Notes: generated by a model from the sequence alone, not told the origin. 64,000 nt of DNA from JBBIWA01 sp037439425 (GCA_037439425.1 JBBIWA010000002.1:62001-126000); one strand, 5' to 3'; shown: positions 41,767 to 50,508, numbered from the stretch's first letter. Numbers and translations: made by a program.

Positions 41767-42432
41767 TCAACTAATCACCCAGTTTTCTGGGACCTCTAGC
41801 AACTGCACTCCGACTCTCCACTGCGAACCTTCCCGCGAGCAATTACGAACGATGACGGGAGCAGTAAATCTTTCACCCGGGCCAATGAGCCGCAGAGTTT
41901 GACCGATTTCGCACGGGCGATTGGTCCACAAGCCAGCGCCGTGACGGCTTACGTCAAAGACTCTAACTGCCTCTCTGAAGCTCTCCCCGATCTCATCCTG
42001 GCCTCCGATCTGAGCAGCAAACGACATAACCACGCGCGGTTCAGCGCGGAGCTTTTTCCATTCCTCAAGTTGCTCGGCACTCACCGCTTGCTCCGGCAAC
42101 TGCATTGTCTCCGGCAGGGCGGAGCTGACAGCGTTGGCAATGCAGGCTCGCTGCTGCGGATCAAGCCGAGTGAATTTGATGCCGAAGCCAATACCTGGAA
42201 TCGCTTCACCTGCTTCCCCATCAGCTTCGATAATTTTGCCCTCAGGCAGCTCGAGGATCAGATGAAATTTCGTTCCCGCACTGATCGGTTTGTGACTGAG
42301 CACCGTCAACCCGCCCTCGTTCAATCCCGTCGCCTCAACTCGCTCCAGCCCGCCATCATAGCAGAGAGTTAACGGACATAGCACTCTGGCGCGACGATAA
42401 CGTCGCTGGTCAGAAAAAGTGGATGTGGACAT
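41767..42432 (-). CDS. Protein with two PilZ-like domains (possible c-di-GMP receptor)
   Basis: A 221-residue cytoplasmic protein. The first domain begins QRRYRRARVLCPLTLCYDGG and has ATGLNEGGLTVLSHKPISAG. The second begins WKKLRAEPRVVMSFAAQIGG and has VFDVSRHGAGLWTNRPCEIG. PilZ domains bind cyclic di-GMP through an N-terminal RxxxR and a later D/NxSxxG. The second domain has RAEPR and DVSRHG, a good match; in the first, RRYRR is present but the second motif reads GLNEGG and is degenerate. The gene lies at the end of the minus-strand kinase group, 120 bases after the FHA gene, so it may be part of that signalling unit. Confidence 0.82.
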   Translation of the reverse strand: MSTSTFSDQRRYRRARVLCPLTLCYDGGLERVEATGLNEGGLTVLSHKPISAGTKFHLILELPEGKIIEADGEAGEAIPGIGFGIKFTRLDPQQRACIANAVSSALPETMQLPEQAVSAEQLEEWKKLRAEPRVVMSFAAQIGGQDEIGESFREAVRVFDVSRHGAGLWTNRPCEIGQTLRLIGPGERFTAPVIVRNCSREGSQWRVGVQLLEVPENWVIS

Positions 42433-42551
42433 CTTCTCACTCCATAGCCGTTAAGCCGGGGCGAGTTAAAATGAGAGAGGAATTGGAGAGGAGCAAGAGG
42501 ATGAGCAGCTCTCATCACTCTCTTTCACCCACCTTGTCACGTCTTGGGCCC

Positions 42552-43403
42552 TCAGCCCTCATCCTTTGATTCTGTAGGGGGCACCAGTTGCAATTGATAG
42601 ATCCCGATTTTGATCACCTGTGGCGGGGCGAATGTAGTGCGCTCACCTTGCACCAGCTCACGACCGTCAATCTCTACCGGGTTGCGCCCTTCGCAGGTGA
42701 TCACGAAGGAGCCATCAGGAAGACGCTCGATAACGGCGTGCTTACGGCTGATCTCCAAATCACCTTCCAAGCGCAAATCCACCTGGAAGTCTTTCGAGCC
42801 TCTCCCGATGACCACTTGGGGCGAGTAGAATTTGTGCGTTCCAACCGGTTGACCGGAGCGGCTGACCTGCAGCGAAAAAAGTGGGGTGCGTGGGCGGACA
42901 ATCGTCGCTTCGCTGTCGGCCACTGCTGCCGAGATAGTCTCTTCTTCCGGTAGCACAGCCTCACGCTTCCTTGGCCGTACTTCAGTCTTAGGCGAAGAGC
43001 TATCCCAGACCGGTTGCACCCGGAATTTCCCTTTCTCCAGCGTGCCGTCCACTCGCAGCTCGAGGGCAAAAGATTTGGTCTGGACTTCCTTATCGCCGAT
43101 CAACTCTCTGGCTCGCTCCGAGAGCACGTGATGAAGACCGCGCTCCAGCCCCTCGCGTTTATCGCCCTGCCACTGAGCATCGTCCTCCTTGCTGAGGAAG
43201 ACCAGGTACTCGCGCGGGATATAGGTTGGGCCGCCGGGCGGCGTGAACATTTCGCGCTGCATCACGGCTTCGACCTCGCGCGCCACCGAGACCAGAAATT
43301 CTTCCCACTCACGGCGCGCACGTGGCTGTTCTGGAGCCAATGAGGCTGCATCTTCACCGTCAAGCCATTTTCTGAAATCTCTGAGCAGACTCGCAATCCC
43401 CAT
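42552..43403 (-). CDS. FHA-domain protein with FhaA-type N-terminal domain
   Basis: A 283-residue cytoplasmic protein. The N-terminal 120 residues (MGIASLLRDFRKWLDGEDAA, WEEFLVSVAREVEAVMQREM, and PREYLVFLSKEDDAQWQGD) match the DUF3662/FhaA N-terminal domain. The C-terminal FHA domain has VVIGRGSKDFQVDL, EISRKHAVIERLPDGSFVIT and NPVEIDGRELVQGER. These contain the conserved Gly-Arg, Ser-x-x-His and Asn of phosphothreonine binding. The ATG at 43403 follows CAGGAG by six bases. The kinase gene lies just upstream, so this protein is likely a reader of the kinase's phosphorylation, as FhaA is in actinobacteria. Confidence 0.88.
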   Translation of the reverse strand: MGIASLLRDFRKWLDGEDAASLAPEQPRARREWEEFLVSVAREVEAVMQREMFTPPGGPTYIPREYLVFLSKEDDAQWQGDKREGLERGLHHVLSERARELIGDKEVQTKSFALELRVDGTLEKGKFRVQPVWDSSSPKTEVRPRKREAVLPEEETISAAVADSEATIVRPRTPLFSLQVSRSGQPVGTHKFYSPQVVIGRGSKDFQVDLRLEGDLEISRKHAVIERLPDGSFVITCEGRNPVEIDGRELVQGERTTFAPPQVIKIGIYQLQLVPPTESKDEG

Positions 43404-43607
43404 TTCTACTCCTGCGGCAAATCCTGGGAGCACACGTTTGTAGCTTCGACGAGCAAGGCGGTGGCCGAGACCTAGCATGCTCGCTCCCAGGAAGGTCTCA
43501 TTGCTTCCGCCCGCGTCTTCATTGAAGACCTGAAGGGCCTCTCTGAGGAGGTAGGGCGAAGCGGCCAGTTCGCTCCTAGTTTCTCAACAAACAATCCGCC
43601 TGTGCGG

Positions 43608-45179
43608 CTACCACCAGCGGCGCGAGACCACACGCACACACTCCGAACAACCGCTGACCCAGCCTTCTCTTTGATTCGTAGAGTGGGGATAGAGATCGCT
43701 CCACTGGCTAACCTCGATTTGCAGCCATCCATTATCGGCCACCGACAGCACCCGATGGCGCGTCCCTTGAGCGACTGCCCCCAGCACCAGGTGTTGGACG
43801 CTCGGTCCGGAGCGGACATTGAGCTGCGGCGAGACGATCTCAATCTGAGCCGGAATGGCCTGCTCCGATTGCGCATAATGGTAGACGCTCAGCAGCGCAC
43901 CAATGAAAGCCATCACCAACAAGCCGATGAAAACGGCACGCCGCAATTGATCAGTAAAGACCTGAGAAAAGTTCCAGCGCGGCATAGGAGCCCGGCCGGT
44001 ATCCCGTTTCTCAGGCACTGATTCCTCTGGCTTCGGCTCAACTGCGACCGCAGCTTTGGGCGCAGCCAGATTGACTACGATCTTTGCTGAGCTCCTACGC
44101 CCTCTCCAGGGCCAGCCACCTTCGGTTCTCCTGCCTTGCTGATTTGTGACCACGGCCAGCTCTGGCTGTGCTCTTGCTCGCACCGCAGGAGGGCCTGCTC
44201 CTGCCTCCGCCTTGACCAGCAAAGATTGGAACTCCGGTCGCTGAGGAGTTGAAGGCAGCGCACCCGGCTCCACGCGCAAACGCGCTTTCACGCGCGTCAC
44301 CTCATCAGCTTCGGCCACCGTCGCGACGCCGGCCAGATCGCTCCAGAATTCGATAACACTGGCATAGCGCGCGGCGATCTCATGCGCTGTTGCGCGCCGC
44401 AGCACTGCAAGTAGCGCTTGGGCCCAGGGCTGCGCGGCGACCGAGGGCGGCAAGGAAGTGATCGGCCGGCGCACAAACTCATTGGGCGAGCGCCCACAAA
44501 TGACTGTGTAGCAACTCTTCGCCAGCGAGTAGATATCAGCCGCAGCTGTCAACCGGCCAACATAACTTGCCGCCTCGTCCGGATGATGTTCCGGGGGAGC
44601 ATATATGCCCGTCCCCACGCGTGTGATCTCAGTATGGTCGTAAGCCGCGATCTTGGCCACGCCGAAGTCAGCGATCTTGACCGTCTGCTGATCGGCGCTC
44701 AGCAGGAAGTTATTAGGTTTGAGGTCACGATGGATGATTCCCTGGCTGTGCGCATAAGCCAGCGCTTCGCACAGTTGCTTGAAGTAGAAGAGCATCTCAC
44801 TCAAGCTGAGCGCGTTGCCCGCTCGGGTGCGACACAGTTTGAGTAGATCGCCGCCAGGCATGTACTCCAGTACCAGGTAATGAAACGGCACCCCGCGCAA
44901 ATCAGCTGCCGTGCCATGTCCTAGACGCAAAATCACGTTGGGGTGGCGCACCTTGTCCAGCGCAATCGCTTCATTCTGGAAATTCTCAATCAGCGTCCGC
45001 TCCAGTTCGACATCCGGAGTCCCCTGTAAGCTTGGATTGAGGGCTTTAATGACTACCTCCTGCCCGTTCATCTGATGGTCTCGCGCGGCAAAGATCTCTG
45101 CATAGCTGCCGAGCCCGAGCCGTTCCCGGACCTCGTAGCGATCATCCACCAGACTATGTTCTAACTTCAATTCGGGCAT
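43608..45179 (-). CDS. Transmembrane Ser/Thr protein kinase with extracytoplasmic SH3-like domain
   Basis: A 523-residue membrane protein. The kinase domain covers residues 1-280: glycine loop RLGLGSYAEIFAAR, catalytic Lys in EVVIKAL, HRDLKPNNFLL and DFGVAKI, then TGIYAPPEH. A disordered Pro/Ala-rich juxtamembrane stretch follows, and then a membrane helix (AVFIGLLVMAFIGALLSVYHY). The outside part holds a bacterial SH3-type domain: SPQLNVRSGPSVQHLVLGAV, NGWLQIEVSQ and GWVSGCSECV. SH3b domains commonly bind peptidoglycan, so the kinase may sense the cell wall, as PknB does with PASTA domains. The ATG at 45179 is supported by GAAGAGG. It lies 49 bases after the PP2C stop. Confidence 0.93.
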   Translation of the reverse strand: MPELKLEHSLVDDRYEVRERLGLGSYAEIFAARDHQMNGQEVVIKALNPSLQGTPDVELERTLIENFQNEAIALDKVRHPNVILRLGHGTAADLRGVPFHYLVLEYMPGGDLLKLCRTRAGNALSLSEMLFYFKQLCEALAYAHSQGIIHRDLKPNNFLLSADQQTVKIADFGVAKIAAYDHTEITRVGTGIYAPPEHHPDEAASYVGRLTAAADIYSLAKSCYTVICGRSPNEFVRRPITSLPPSVAAQPWAQALLAVLRRATAHEIAARYASVIEFWSDLAGVATVAEADEVTRVKARLRVEPGALPSTPQRPEFQSLLVKAEAGAGPPAVRARAQPELAVVTNQQGRRTEGGWPWRGRRSSAKIVVNLAAPKAAVAVEPKPEESVPEKRDTGRAPMPRWNFSQVFTDQLRRAVFIGLLVMAFIGALLSVYHYAQSEQAIPAQIEIVSPQLNVRSGPSVQHLVLGAVAQGTRHRVLSVADNGWLQIEVSQWSDLYPHSTNQREGWVSGCSECVRVVSRRWW

Positions 45180-45182
45180 AAC

Positions 45183-45228
45183 CTCTTCAATTGCGAATTT
45201 ACCCGCCCGCAATCTGCAATTCGCCATC
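45183..45228. repeat. Copy of the AATTGCGAATT-type short repeat
   Basis: The gap between the PP2C and kinase genes contains CAATTGCGAATTTACCC and CTGCAATTCGCC in inverted relation. This matches the repeat family at 2138-2215 and 48831-48898. It lies just upstream of the kinase ribosome site. Confidence 0.55.
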
Positions 45229-46593
45229 TTAAGGCGTCGGCCGGGCCACAGCTCGTCGCAAGCTCTCACTGACGCCGCGATGGTTGCCCACGGCATCCTG
45301 CGCCAGTGCCAGGAAGAGATAAACGTCGGGCGCTCGGCTCCCCATCTGCGCTGCCTCGCTCAGACTCTTGATCGCCTCCTGATACTGGCGCATTTCAAGA
45401 TAGGAGCGCCCTAACCAGTAACGATACTCAGCATTCTCTGGTTCCCTGGCGGCGAGTTCAGCGAAGCGCTCTCGCGCCAGCTCAAATCGTCTCTCTTCAA
45501 ATAGCACTCGAGCTGCTGCCAGATCCGGATTGGGCTGGTCCGGCTTCGTATCCGGAGACACTCTTTCAATCACCGGTCGCCTGAAGACCCAGGCCACCAG
45601 CTGATCATAATAACGCCCGGCGAAGAAAGCGAGCGCCACGAGCAACAACAGAATGAACAAATGAACCACCCGGCCCAACCATGTGCCCACTCGCACCTGG
45701 TTGTGCTTATCGTTTCTCCTCATCCGCGCACCCGGCTGCGCCGCCGAAGTTTTTGCATCTTCGGCGGGGCTGAAGTCAATGCTGATGCGCGAACCGACTG
45801 AACTGGCTGGCGGCACGCTGATGATCTTGGCCGGGCGCGTCGGTTCTTCCACATAGGCGCGCTCCCCAACGTCAATTACGATCGCCGTCAAATTATCTTC
45901 GGCGCCGCGAGCGAAGCAGAGTTCTTTCAGCCGGGCGCAGATGTTTTGCGGGTGCGCTCCGCTGCTGAGCAGCTCGGCCAGCTCGGCATCTGAAATGTGG
46001 CGCGTGATGCCGTCACTGCAAACGAGAAAGCTGGTGCGCCCATCCAGGGTGCAGCTCTTGAAATCAGCTTCCACCTCCGGTTCGACCCCGAGCGCGCGAT
46101 TGATGATGTGGCGTCGCGGATGGCGCGCTGCCTGCGCGGTTGTGAGTGTGCCGGAGCGCACTGCCTCGGCCACCTCGGTATGATCTTCCGTTTCGCAGAT
46201 GAGCTGCTTGCCATCGAAGCGATAAACGCGGCTATCCCCAACGTGAGCGATGACTGCCTGTGCTCCCTCAATGGCCACAAGCGCGAGCGTGGTAGCCATG
46301 CCTTCGAGTTCAGCCATCTCGCCCGCGGCTTCGTAGATGTTGCGATTAGCGCGCGCGATTGCCTGCTTGAGCAAAGCCAGCAGCTTTCCCTGCGGCGGCG
46401 ATGCAAACAGCTCGGCGAAGGTATCTACCACAGTCTGGCTGGCTACCTGCCCCCCGCGCCGCCCGCCCACTCCATCGGCCACCAGAAAGATCCCCCGCTC
46501 TGGCAAGACCAACAAGCGGTCTTCATTCGCCTCGCGCTTTGGATTCAATCCACGATCGGTAATGGTTCCAACTGTCAGCTTGAGCTTCGACAT
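45229..46593 (-). CDS. PP2C-type Ser/Thr phosphatase with transmembrane segment and TPR tail
   Basis: A 454-residue membrane protein. Residues 1-245 form a PP2C phosphatase: NEDRLLVLPERGIFLVADGVGGRRGG is the first metal-binding region (Asp in EDR and VADGVGG). HVGDSRVYRF, VCSDGITRHI and GAEDNLTAIVI follow, with the Asp ligands expected for two Mn/Mg ions. After a linker a helix crosses the membrane (VHLFILLLLVALAFFAGRYY). The outside part carries TPR repeats (AARVLFEERRFELARERFAE and YRYWLGRSYLEMRQYQEAIK). The actinobacterial PstP has a membrane helix but lacks this TPR tail. It lies between the SEDS gene and the kinase gene on the same strand, so it is the likely opponent of the kinase. Confidence 0.93.
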   Translation of the reverse strand: MSKLKLTVGTITDRGLNPKREANEDRLLVLPERGIFLVADGVGGRRGGQVASQTVVDTFAELFASPPQGKLLALLKQAIARANRNIYEAAGEMAELEGMATTLALVAIEGAQAVIAHVGDSRVYRFDGKQLICETEDHTEVAEAVRSGTLTTAQAARHPRRHIINRALGVEPEVEADFKSCTLDGRTSFLVCSDGITRHISDAELAELLSSGAHPQNICARLKELCFARGAEDNLTAIVIDVGERAYVEEPTRPAKIISVPPASSVGSRISIDFSPAEDAKTSAAQPGARMRRNDKHNQVRVGTWLGRVVHLFILLLLVALAFFAGRYYDQLVAWVFRRPVIERVSPDTKPDQPNPDLAAARVLFEERRFELARERFAELAAREPENAEYRYWLGRSYLEMRQYQEAIKSLSEAAQMGSRAPDVYLFLALAQDAVGNHRGVSESLRRAVARPTP

Positions 46594-46641
46594 TGGGCTG
46601 TTGAGTTGAGTCAGCAGCTAAGCAGAAATCAAAGCGCTCCC

Positions 46642-48297
46642 TCACGGTCGTGCTTCTTCTGACATCCTGCTACTGGCTCCTGACCACTGAGGCTGACTGC
46701 CATTCCTGTGCGAAATCGCCATAACCAAGCCCAGCATCACAAAGCTGGTAATCAATGACCAGCCGCCGTGGCTGACAAATGGGAGCGTGATACCAGTCAT
46801 CGGGAGCATTCTGATCACGCCGCCGATATTGACAAGCGCCTGAAACCCTAGAAAGGTGGTGACCCCAGCGGCGATCAATTTGGTGAACATATCCCGCGCC
46901 TCAATAGCCGTTCTCATCCCCGCAATGAGGAGAACGACAAAAGCCAGAATAATGATTGCTCCCCCCGCCAACCCCATCTCTTCAGCAGCAGCCGCATAGA
47001 TAAAATCCGAGTCGGCAATGGGCACAATCTCCGGGAAGCCGCGGCCCATTCCTCGACCCAGCAGTCGCCCATCGCTTACTCCAAATAAGGCCTGCGAGGG
47101 CTGAAAGGCATAAGAATTGTACCATGCTTGCTCATTTGATAACCCTCGCCTGAAGGCCATCTCGGCCTCCTCTCGCCACCACCACTCAGTTTCTGGATTC
47201 GGCGCCTTCCCGGCATTGAGCCAGAGATAAAACCGCTGGTGGATGCGAGGCGGAATGCCCAGACTCACTACATTCTTGACTCGTTCAAAAGCCGGCATCT
47301 GACCGTTTTCGGCAAAGATGCCCACCACCGTCTTGTAAGTCCCAACCAGCAAGATCGTAGCACCAAGCAGCGCCACTATCATCACAATCGCCAGGGTCAC
47401 TTGCGGCAAACGGCGCACTGCCACCACGTATAAAGTCAGATAAGCGCCGAAAAAGACCAACATCTGCCCAAAGTCGGCCAGCGCAAAGAAAGGGATCAGC
47501 GGCAAGGTGGCAATGACGAGAAAAGGGATCAAGAAGCGCAACGATGGCACCCCCCAGTAGGTGCGCGAAAGATTGCGATAGTGATCAGCCAGCACTCCCG
47601 CGTAGCTGATCAGAAAAGTGATCTTCACCGGCTCCCAGGGCGTGGTCCCGCCCAGGAATTTACCCTGGCTTGAAAACAGGGTGGCCATGATCGCAAAGGG
47701 AATGGTGGTGACGATCCCAATCAGAAAGCTGTGCCTTTGCAGCCACAGCAGCACCTCGTCACGTAGCGCAAAGGAGAAAGCTACTGCAAATCCGAGCAGA
47801 GCAAGCAGCGGAATCACTGTAGAGACAGAGGAGAGAATGCGCTTGAGGGTCCAATATTCCTCCTCTTCTTCCGGCCCCGGCTCTATCGGGATGACGAAAT
47901 TAGGATCGCCGAAGAGGGCCTGTTTCTTTTCTGCGTCGTAATGTTCGTTGATGTAACGCTGGCGCAGCGTCTGCATCTTGGCCAGGCGCACGCCTGATTT
48001 CTGGCGCGCGCTGTATTCCGGATCGGTGAAGAGCCGGTATTGCACTACCTGGCCCACGCTCAGCAGCACAATCGCGATGGTGAAGAGCGTCAAGTCACCC
48101 TTGTAACGATGCCGCCTGGCCAGCCAGATAAAGACCAACCCGATCGGCAGAAAGAGTGCTAGATCGCGCGCCGCCAGCAGCAGCGAAGGCGAGAACCCTC
48201 GCGCCAGCCCTGCGCTGTAGACTGCAGCATAGGCAACAGCATTGAGCAGCCACAGAAGCAAGAGCAAAAAGAGATGTGATGAAGGGCGATTTCTCAC
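46642..48297 (-). CDS. SEDS-family cell-wall polymerase (FtsW/RodA type)
   Basis: A 551-residue polytopic membrane protein of the SEDS family, peptidoglycan glycosyltransferases of elongation or division. About ten to twelve helices are visible. Signature segments are GRGMGRGFPEIVPIADSDFI, the AAEEMGLAGGAII following it, and near the end MLPMTGITLPFVSHGGWSLI. The N-terminal part is longer than in classic RodA or FtsW, with an extra loop (SARQKSGVRLAKMQTLRQRY) between helices. The pairing with PP2C, kinase and FHA genes follows the actinobacterial rodA-pstP-pkn-fha plan, but no transpeptidase (pbpA) gene is present. GTG and ATG starts are both possible near 48297. Confidence 0.93.
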   Translation of the reverse strand: MRNRPSSHLFLLLLLWLLNAVAYAAVYSAGLARGFSPSLLLAARDLALFLPIGLVFIWLARRHRYKGDLTLFTIAIVLLSVGQVVQYRLFTDPEYSARQKSGVRLAKMQTLRQRYINEHYDAEKKQALFGDPNFVIPIEPGPEEEEEYWTLKRILSSVSTVIPLLALLGFAVAFSFALRDEVLLWLQRHSFLIGIVTTIPFAIMATLFSSQGKFLGGTTPWEPVKITFLISYAGVLADHYRNLSRTYWGVPSLRFLIPFLVIATLPLIPFFALADFGQMLVFFGAYLTLYVVAVRRLPQVTLAIVMIVALLGATILLVGTYKTVVGIFAENGQMPAFERVKNVVSLGIPPRIHQRFYLWLNAGKAPNPETEWWWREEAEMAFRRGLSNEQAWYNSYAFQPSQALFGVSDGRLLGRGMGRGFPEIVPIADSDFIYAAAAEEMGLAGGAIIILAFVVLLIAGMRTAIEARDMFTKLIAAGVTTFLGFQALVNIGGVIRMLPMTGITLPFVSHGGWSLITSFVMLGLVMAISHRNGSQPQWSGASSRMSEEARP

Positions 48298-48483
48298 GCG
48301 GCCTTATCCCTCCCCAGATCCCTAGCATCTCAAGCAGATCGTCTTGCTGCTTCTTTACCATAACAAGCAGAGAAACTCCATCCCTGCCGGCCGCGTCCCG
48401 TCACAGCTCCTTTTTCTCCCTTGCCGCAGATACCGCTCACTTCACTTCCCGCCTCGCCGCCAGTACAGCTTCCTCTACTTCAG

Positions 48484-48780
48484 ATTGCCGGTGCTCCACT
48501 TGATCGCGTTGACGATCAGGGTCTGAAACCGGGCAGCGTTACAGGCTTCGGCCAGACTTCGGCCAGATGGCCGAGCGCCGTGTAGAAGACCCGGCCTTTG
48601 CCATACTCGCGCCACCAGCCGGGCGGGAAATCCCGCCCTTTGGTGTCAGGCTTGTTCATCTTGGCCTCTTCGGTATCCAGACTCAAAGGCCCCTTCACTC
48701 GCTCGCGCGCAAAGCTCTTGAACTGAGAGTTCTCGTCAGCCATGCGAAATGATGGCGGCATTAGGTATTGGCCACATCTA
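48484..48780 (-). pseudogene. ThuA-like protein, decayed 3' half
   Basis: This segment is a degraded duplicate of the 3' half of the ThuA-like gene at 50509-51267. The shared protein stretch includes PPSFRMADENSQFKSFARER, then WWREYGKGRVFYTALGH. At the DNA level the two copies share long near-identical runs, such as the one around GACGATCAGGGTCTGAAACC. The copy carries a small tandem duplication (CTTCGGCCAGA twice at 48548-48570) and indels that break the frame. It has no start of its own. Confidence 0.85.
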
Positions 48781-48830
48781 TACTGCGCGCGGGAGAAGAT
48801 GAAACTTTTCAAGCACTGAACAGGATCCAC

Positions 48831-48898
48831 ATGCGAATTGCGAATTGATTGGAATTGAAGGTCTCCGAAATTCGCAATCCAAAATTCGCAATTCGAAA
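48831..48898. repeat. Copy of the AATTCGCAATT-type short repeat inside decayed DNA
   Basis: GCGAATTGCGAATTG on the left faces AATTCGCAATTCG on the right, giving an imperfect hairpin. It sits between the ThuA remnant and the isomerase remnant, exactly as the related repeat at 2138-2215 sits between two truncated genes. Confidence 0.75.
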
Positions 48899-48974
48899 GG
48901 TTTTTTCATCCGAGTCATCTGCTCCCGTCCGTGGATGGTGAGTTTCAGTTATGGCCGCGCGCAGTATAGCTGAA

Positions 48975-49061
48975 GCAGCTTGCGCGCCGCCAGTTGATGA
49001 TCGAGCCAATCCAATCGCCCCGCTCGACGCTCTGCCCGCCGTAGCCCCACGCTGCGATCCC
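48975..49061 (-). pseudogene. Sugar isomerase/epimerase, decayed internal fragment
   Basis: This minus-strand segment is a remnant of the gene at 51630-52871. It keeps GIAAWGYGGQSVERGDWI and, in another frame, WLDHQLAARKL. In the intact gene these lie about 60 residues apart, so an internal deletion has joined them at a shared GATTGG-type microhomology. It lies in the same order relative to the ThuA remnant as in the intact locus. Confidence 0.8.
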
Positions 49062-49343
49062 CCAGGAAAAACGTGGCGGAGAGCTACCAGATGTGATATA
49101 TCCTGATTTTACTTTGCCAATGGTCCGCTCTCTGTTGTTAGCGGCGCAAGCAACTCTCGCTAAAGGAGACGGAGAAGCCGCACCTACAGGGGGGTTCGGG
49201 AGCACATCCGTACAAGGCGAGCCACCTGACGACGGACAACTAACTACTGAGACAGTAGTACTGATGGCAGTTCCCGCTGATTCCACTGCTCAGAACTGGT
49301 TCGTCTCTTGATCAGAGCGGGCACAGAACAGGAGGCAAGATTG

Positions 49344-49655
49344 ATGGAGACCGTGCTGGATCTACATATCGAAATTACTCCTGATATGCGGGGCGGCAAG
49401 CCGCGAATCGCCAATACGCGGATCACCGTGGCCGATATCGTCTTGATGCACCTGCGGCTAGGGCAATCGCTGGAAGAGATTGCTGGTAAATACGAGTTGC
49501 CGCTAGCGGCCGTCTACGCAGCGATGGCTTACTACTATGACCATCAGGCTGAGATTGATCGCAGCATCGAGGCAGACCAAGCTTTTGCCGAGGCTTTTCG
49601 GAAGAATAATCCTTCCCCTTTGAAGGAAAAGCTTGAGGCATTAAGACGTGACTGA
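49344..49655 (+). CDS. DUF433-type antitoxin
   Basis: A 103-residue protein of the DUF433 family. It begins METVLDLHIEITPDMRGGKPR and has IANTRITVADIVLMHLRLGQ followed by SLEEIAGKYELPLAAVYAAM and AYYYDHQAEIDRSIE. The GKPRIANTRITV motif and the following helix-turn-helix-like stretch are the family signature. Such proteins are usually the antitoxin partner of a PIN-like toxin and repress their own operon. GGAGG lies eight bases before the ATG at 49344. The stop overlaps the start of the toxin gene by 8 bases. Confidence 0.88.
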   Translation: METVLDLHIEITPDMRGGKPRIANTRITVADIVLMHLRLGQSLEEIAGKYELPLAAVYAAMAYYYDHQAEIDRSIEADQAFAEAFRKNNPSPLKEKLEALRRD

Positions 49656-49983
49656 GCGCATTCGGTTCCACTTGGACGAGCACATTGATCCGGACATTGC
49701 GCGCGCCTTGCGCCGCCACGGCATTGACCTCACAACTACGGTGGAGGCCGGGTTGCGCACCCAAAGTGACGAGGCGCAATTAGAATTCGCGCGCCAGGAA
49801 AATCGGGTGATCGTTACCGGTGATGCCGACTTTCTGCGCTTTGCCAGCCAGAGCCGCGATCATCCTGGTATCGCTTACTGCGACAGGACAGCCCGCTCCA
49901 TCGGTGATATTATCCGCAGACTGATTCTCATCTATGAGGTGCTGACGCCTGAGGAGATGGCGGGGCACGTCGAGTATTTGTAG
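49648..49983 (+). CDS. DUF5615 PIN-like toxin
   Basis: A 111-residue protein of the DUF5615/Mut7-C PIN-like family. The conserved acidic residues expected for a PIN-type RNase are present in FHLDEHIDPDIARALRRHGI and VIVTGDADFLRFASQSRDHP. These proteins are predicted metal-dependent ribonucleases. Overlap with the DUF433 gene by 8 bases shows they form a toxin-antitoxin pair. The pair sits between the decayed and the intact copies of the isomerase/ThuA locus. Confidence 0.85.
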   Translation: MTERIRFHLDEHIDPDIARALRRHGIDLTTTVEAGLRTQSDEAQLEFARQENRVIVTGDADFLRFASQSRDHPGIAYCDRTARSIGDIIRRLILIYEVLTPEEMAGHVEYL

Positions 49984-50070
49984 CCGGCAACATTTGAGAT
50001 ACGCCTCTCGGTGGCGCATCTACCGGCTCTCAACCTCTGCTGCGCTACTACTAATCTTTGTGACCGTAAA

Positions 50071-50165
50071 CCATGAAGATCACGAGGGACGCGAAGAGAA
50101 AATCAACAACTGCGCAAACTTCTTCTTCCTGATCTTCGTGCTCTTCGTTCCTTCGCGGTGAAAAT
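50071..50165. repeat. GATCACGAAG/CTTCGTGATC-type dispersed simple repeat
   Basis: The left half has ATGAAGATCACGAGGGACGC and the right half TGATCTTCGTGCTCTTCG, forming an imperfect inverted repeat of CACGAAG-type units. Related pieces lie at 36241-36265 and 54731-54765. They do not code for anything I recognise. Confidence 0.65.
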
Positions 50166-50201
50166 CTTTTCGACCTGTGCAAGTAGGTTTTGCCCTCCAA
50201 C

Positions 50202-50325
50202 GGAGACTGCTCAAAAAGTCCTTTTGGAGAAAAAGAGGCCATAGTGGCGGCATTTTACTCTCCACAAAATAGCGGGTAGCTCAGACACGAAAAATGCTTC
50301 TGAACCGACTTTTTAAGCAGTCTCC
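50202..50325. mobile_element. MITE-like element with 19-bp terminal inverted repeats
   Basis: GGAGACTGCTCAAAAAGTC (50202-50220) is repeated in inverted form at 50307-50325 with one mismatch. The element is 124 bp, has no coding capacity and is flanked on both sides by AAC, a possible 3-bp target duplication. It would need a transposase encoded elsewhere. Confidence 0.75.
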
Positions 50326-50378
50326 AACGGCAGTCGTGGGGATTCGTGCTGTATGTCGCAGAGGTTGGGATTGAACGA

Positions 50379-50400
50379 TCCCCCGATTTCCATCGGGGGA
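50379..50400. repeat. Perfect 9-bp hairpin downstream of the ThuA-like gene
   Basis: TCCCCCGAT and ATCGGGGGA form a perfect stem with loop TTCC. It lies about 110 bases after the ThuA-like stop as read on the minus strand. No U-run follows, so a terminator role is unproven. Confidence 0.45.
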
Positions 50401-50508
50401 TGCAGAAAACCACTGGCACAGGCCGAATCTTTTTCTTAAAAGCCATAGCTGGGGTCGAGGCTGGCGGCCTGGACGCGGGTGCTGCTCACCCCTCTCTGCG
50501 GTCTTTCG

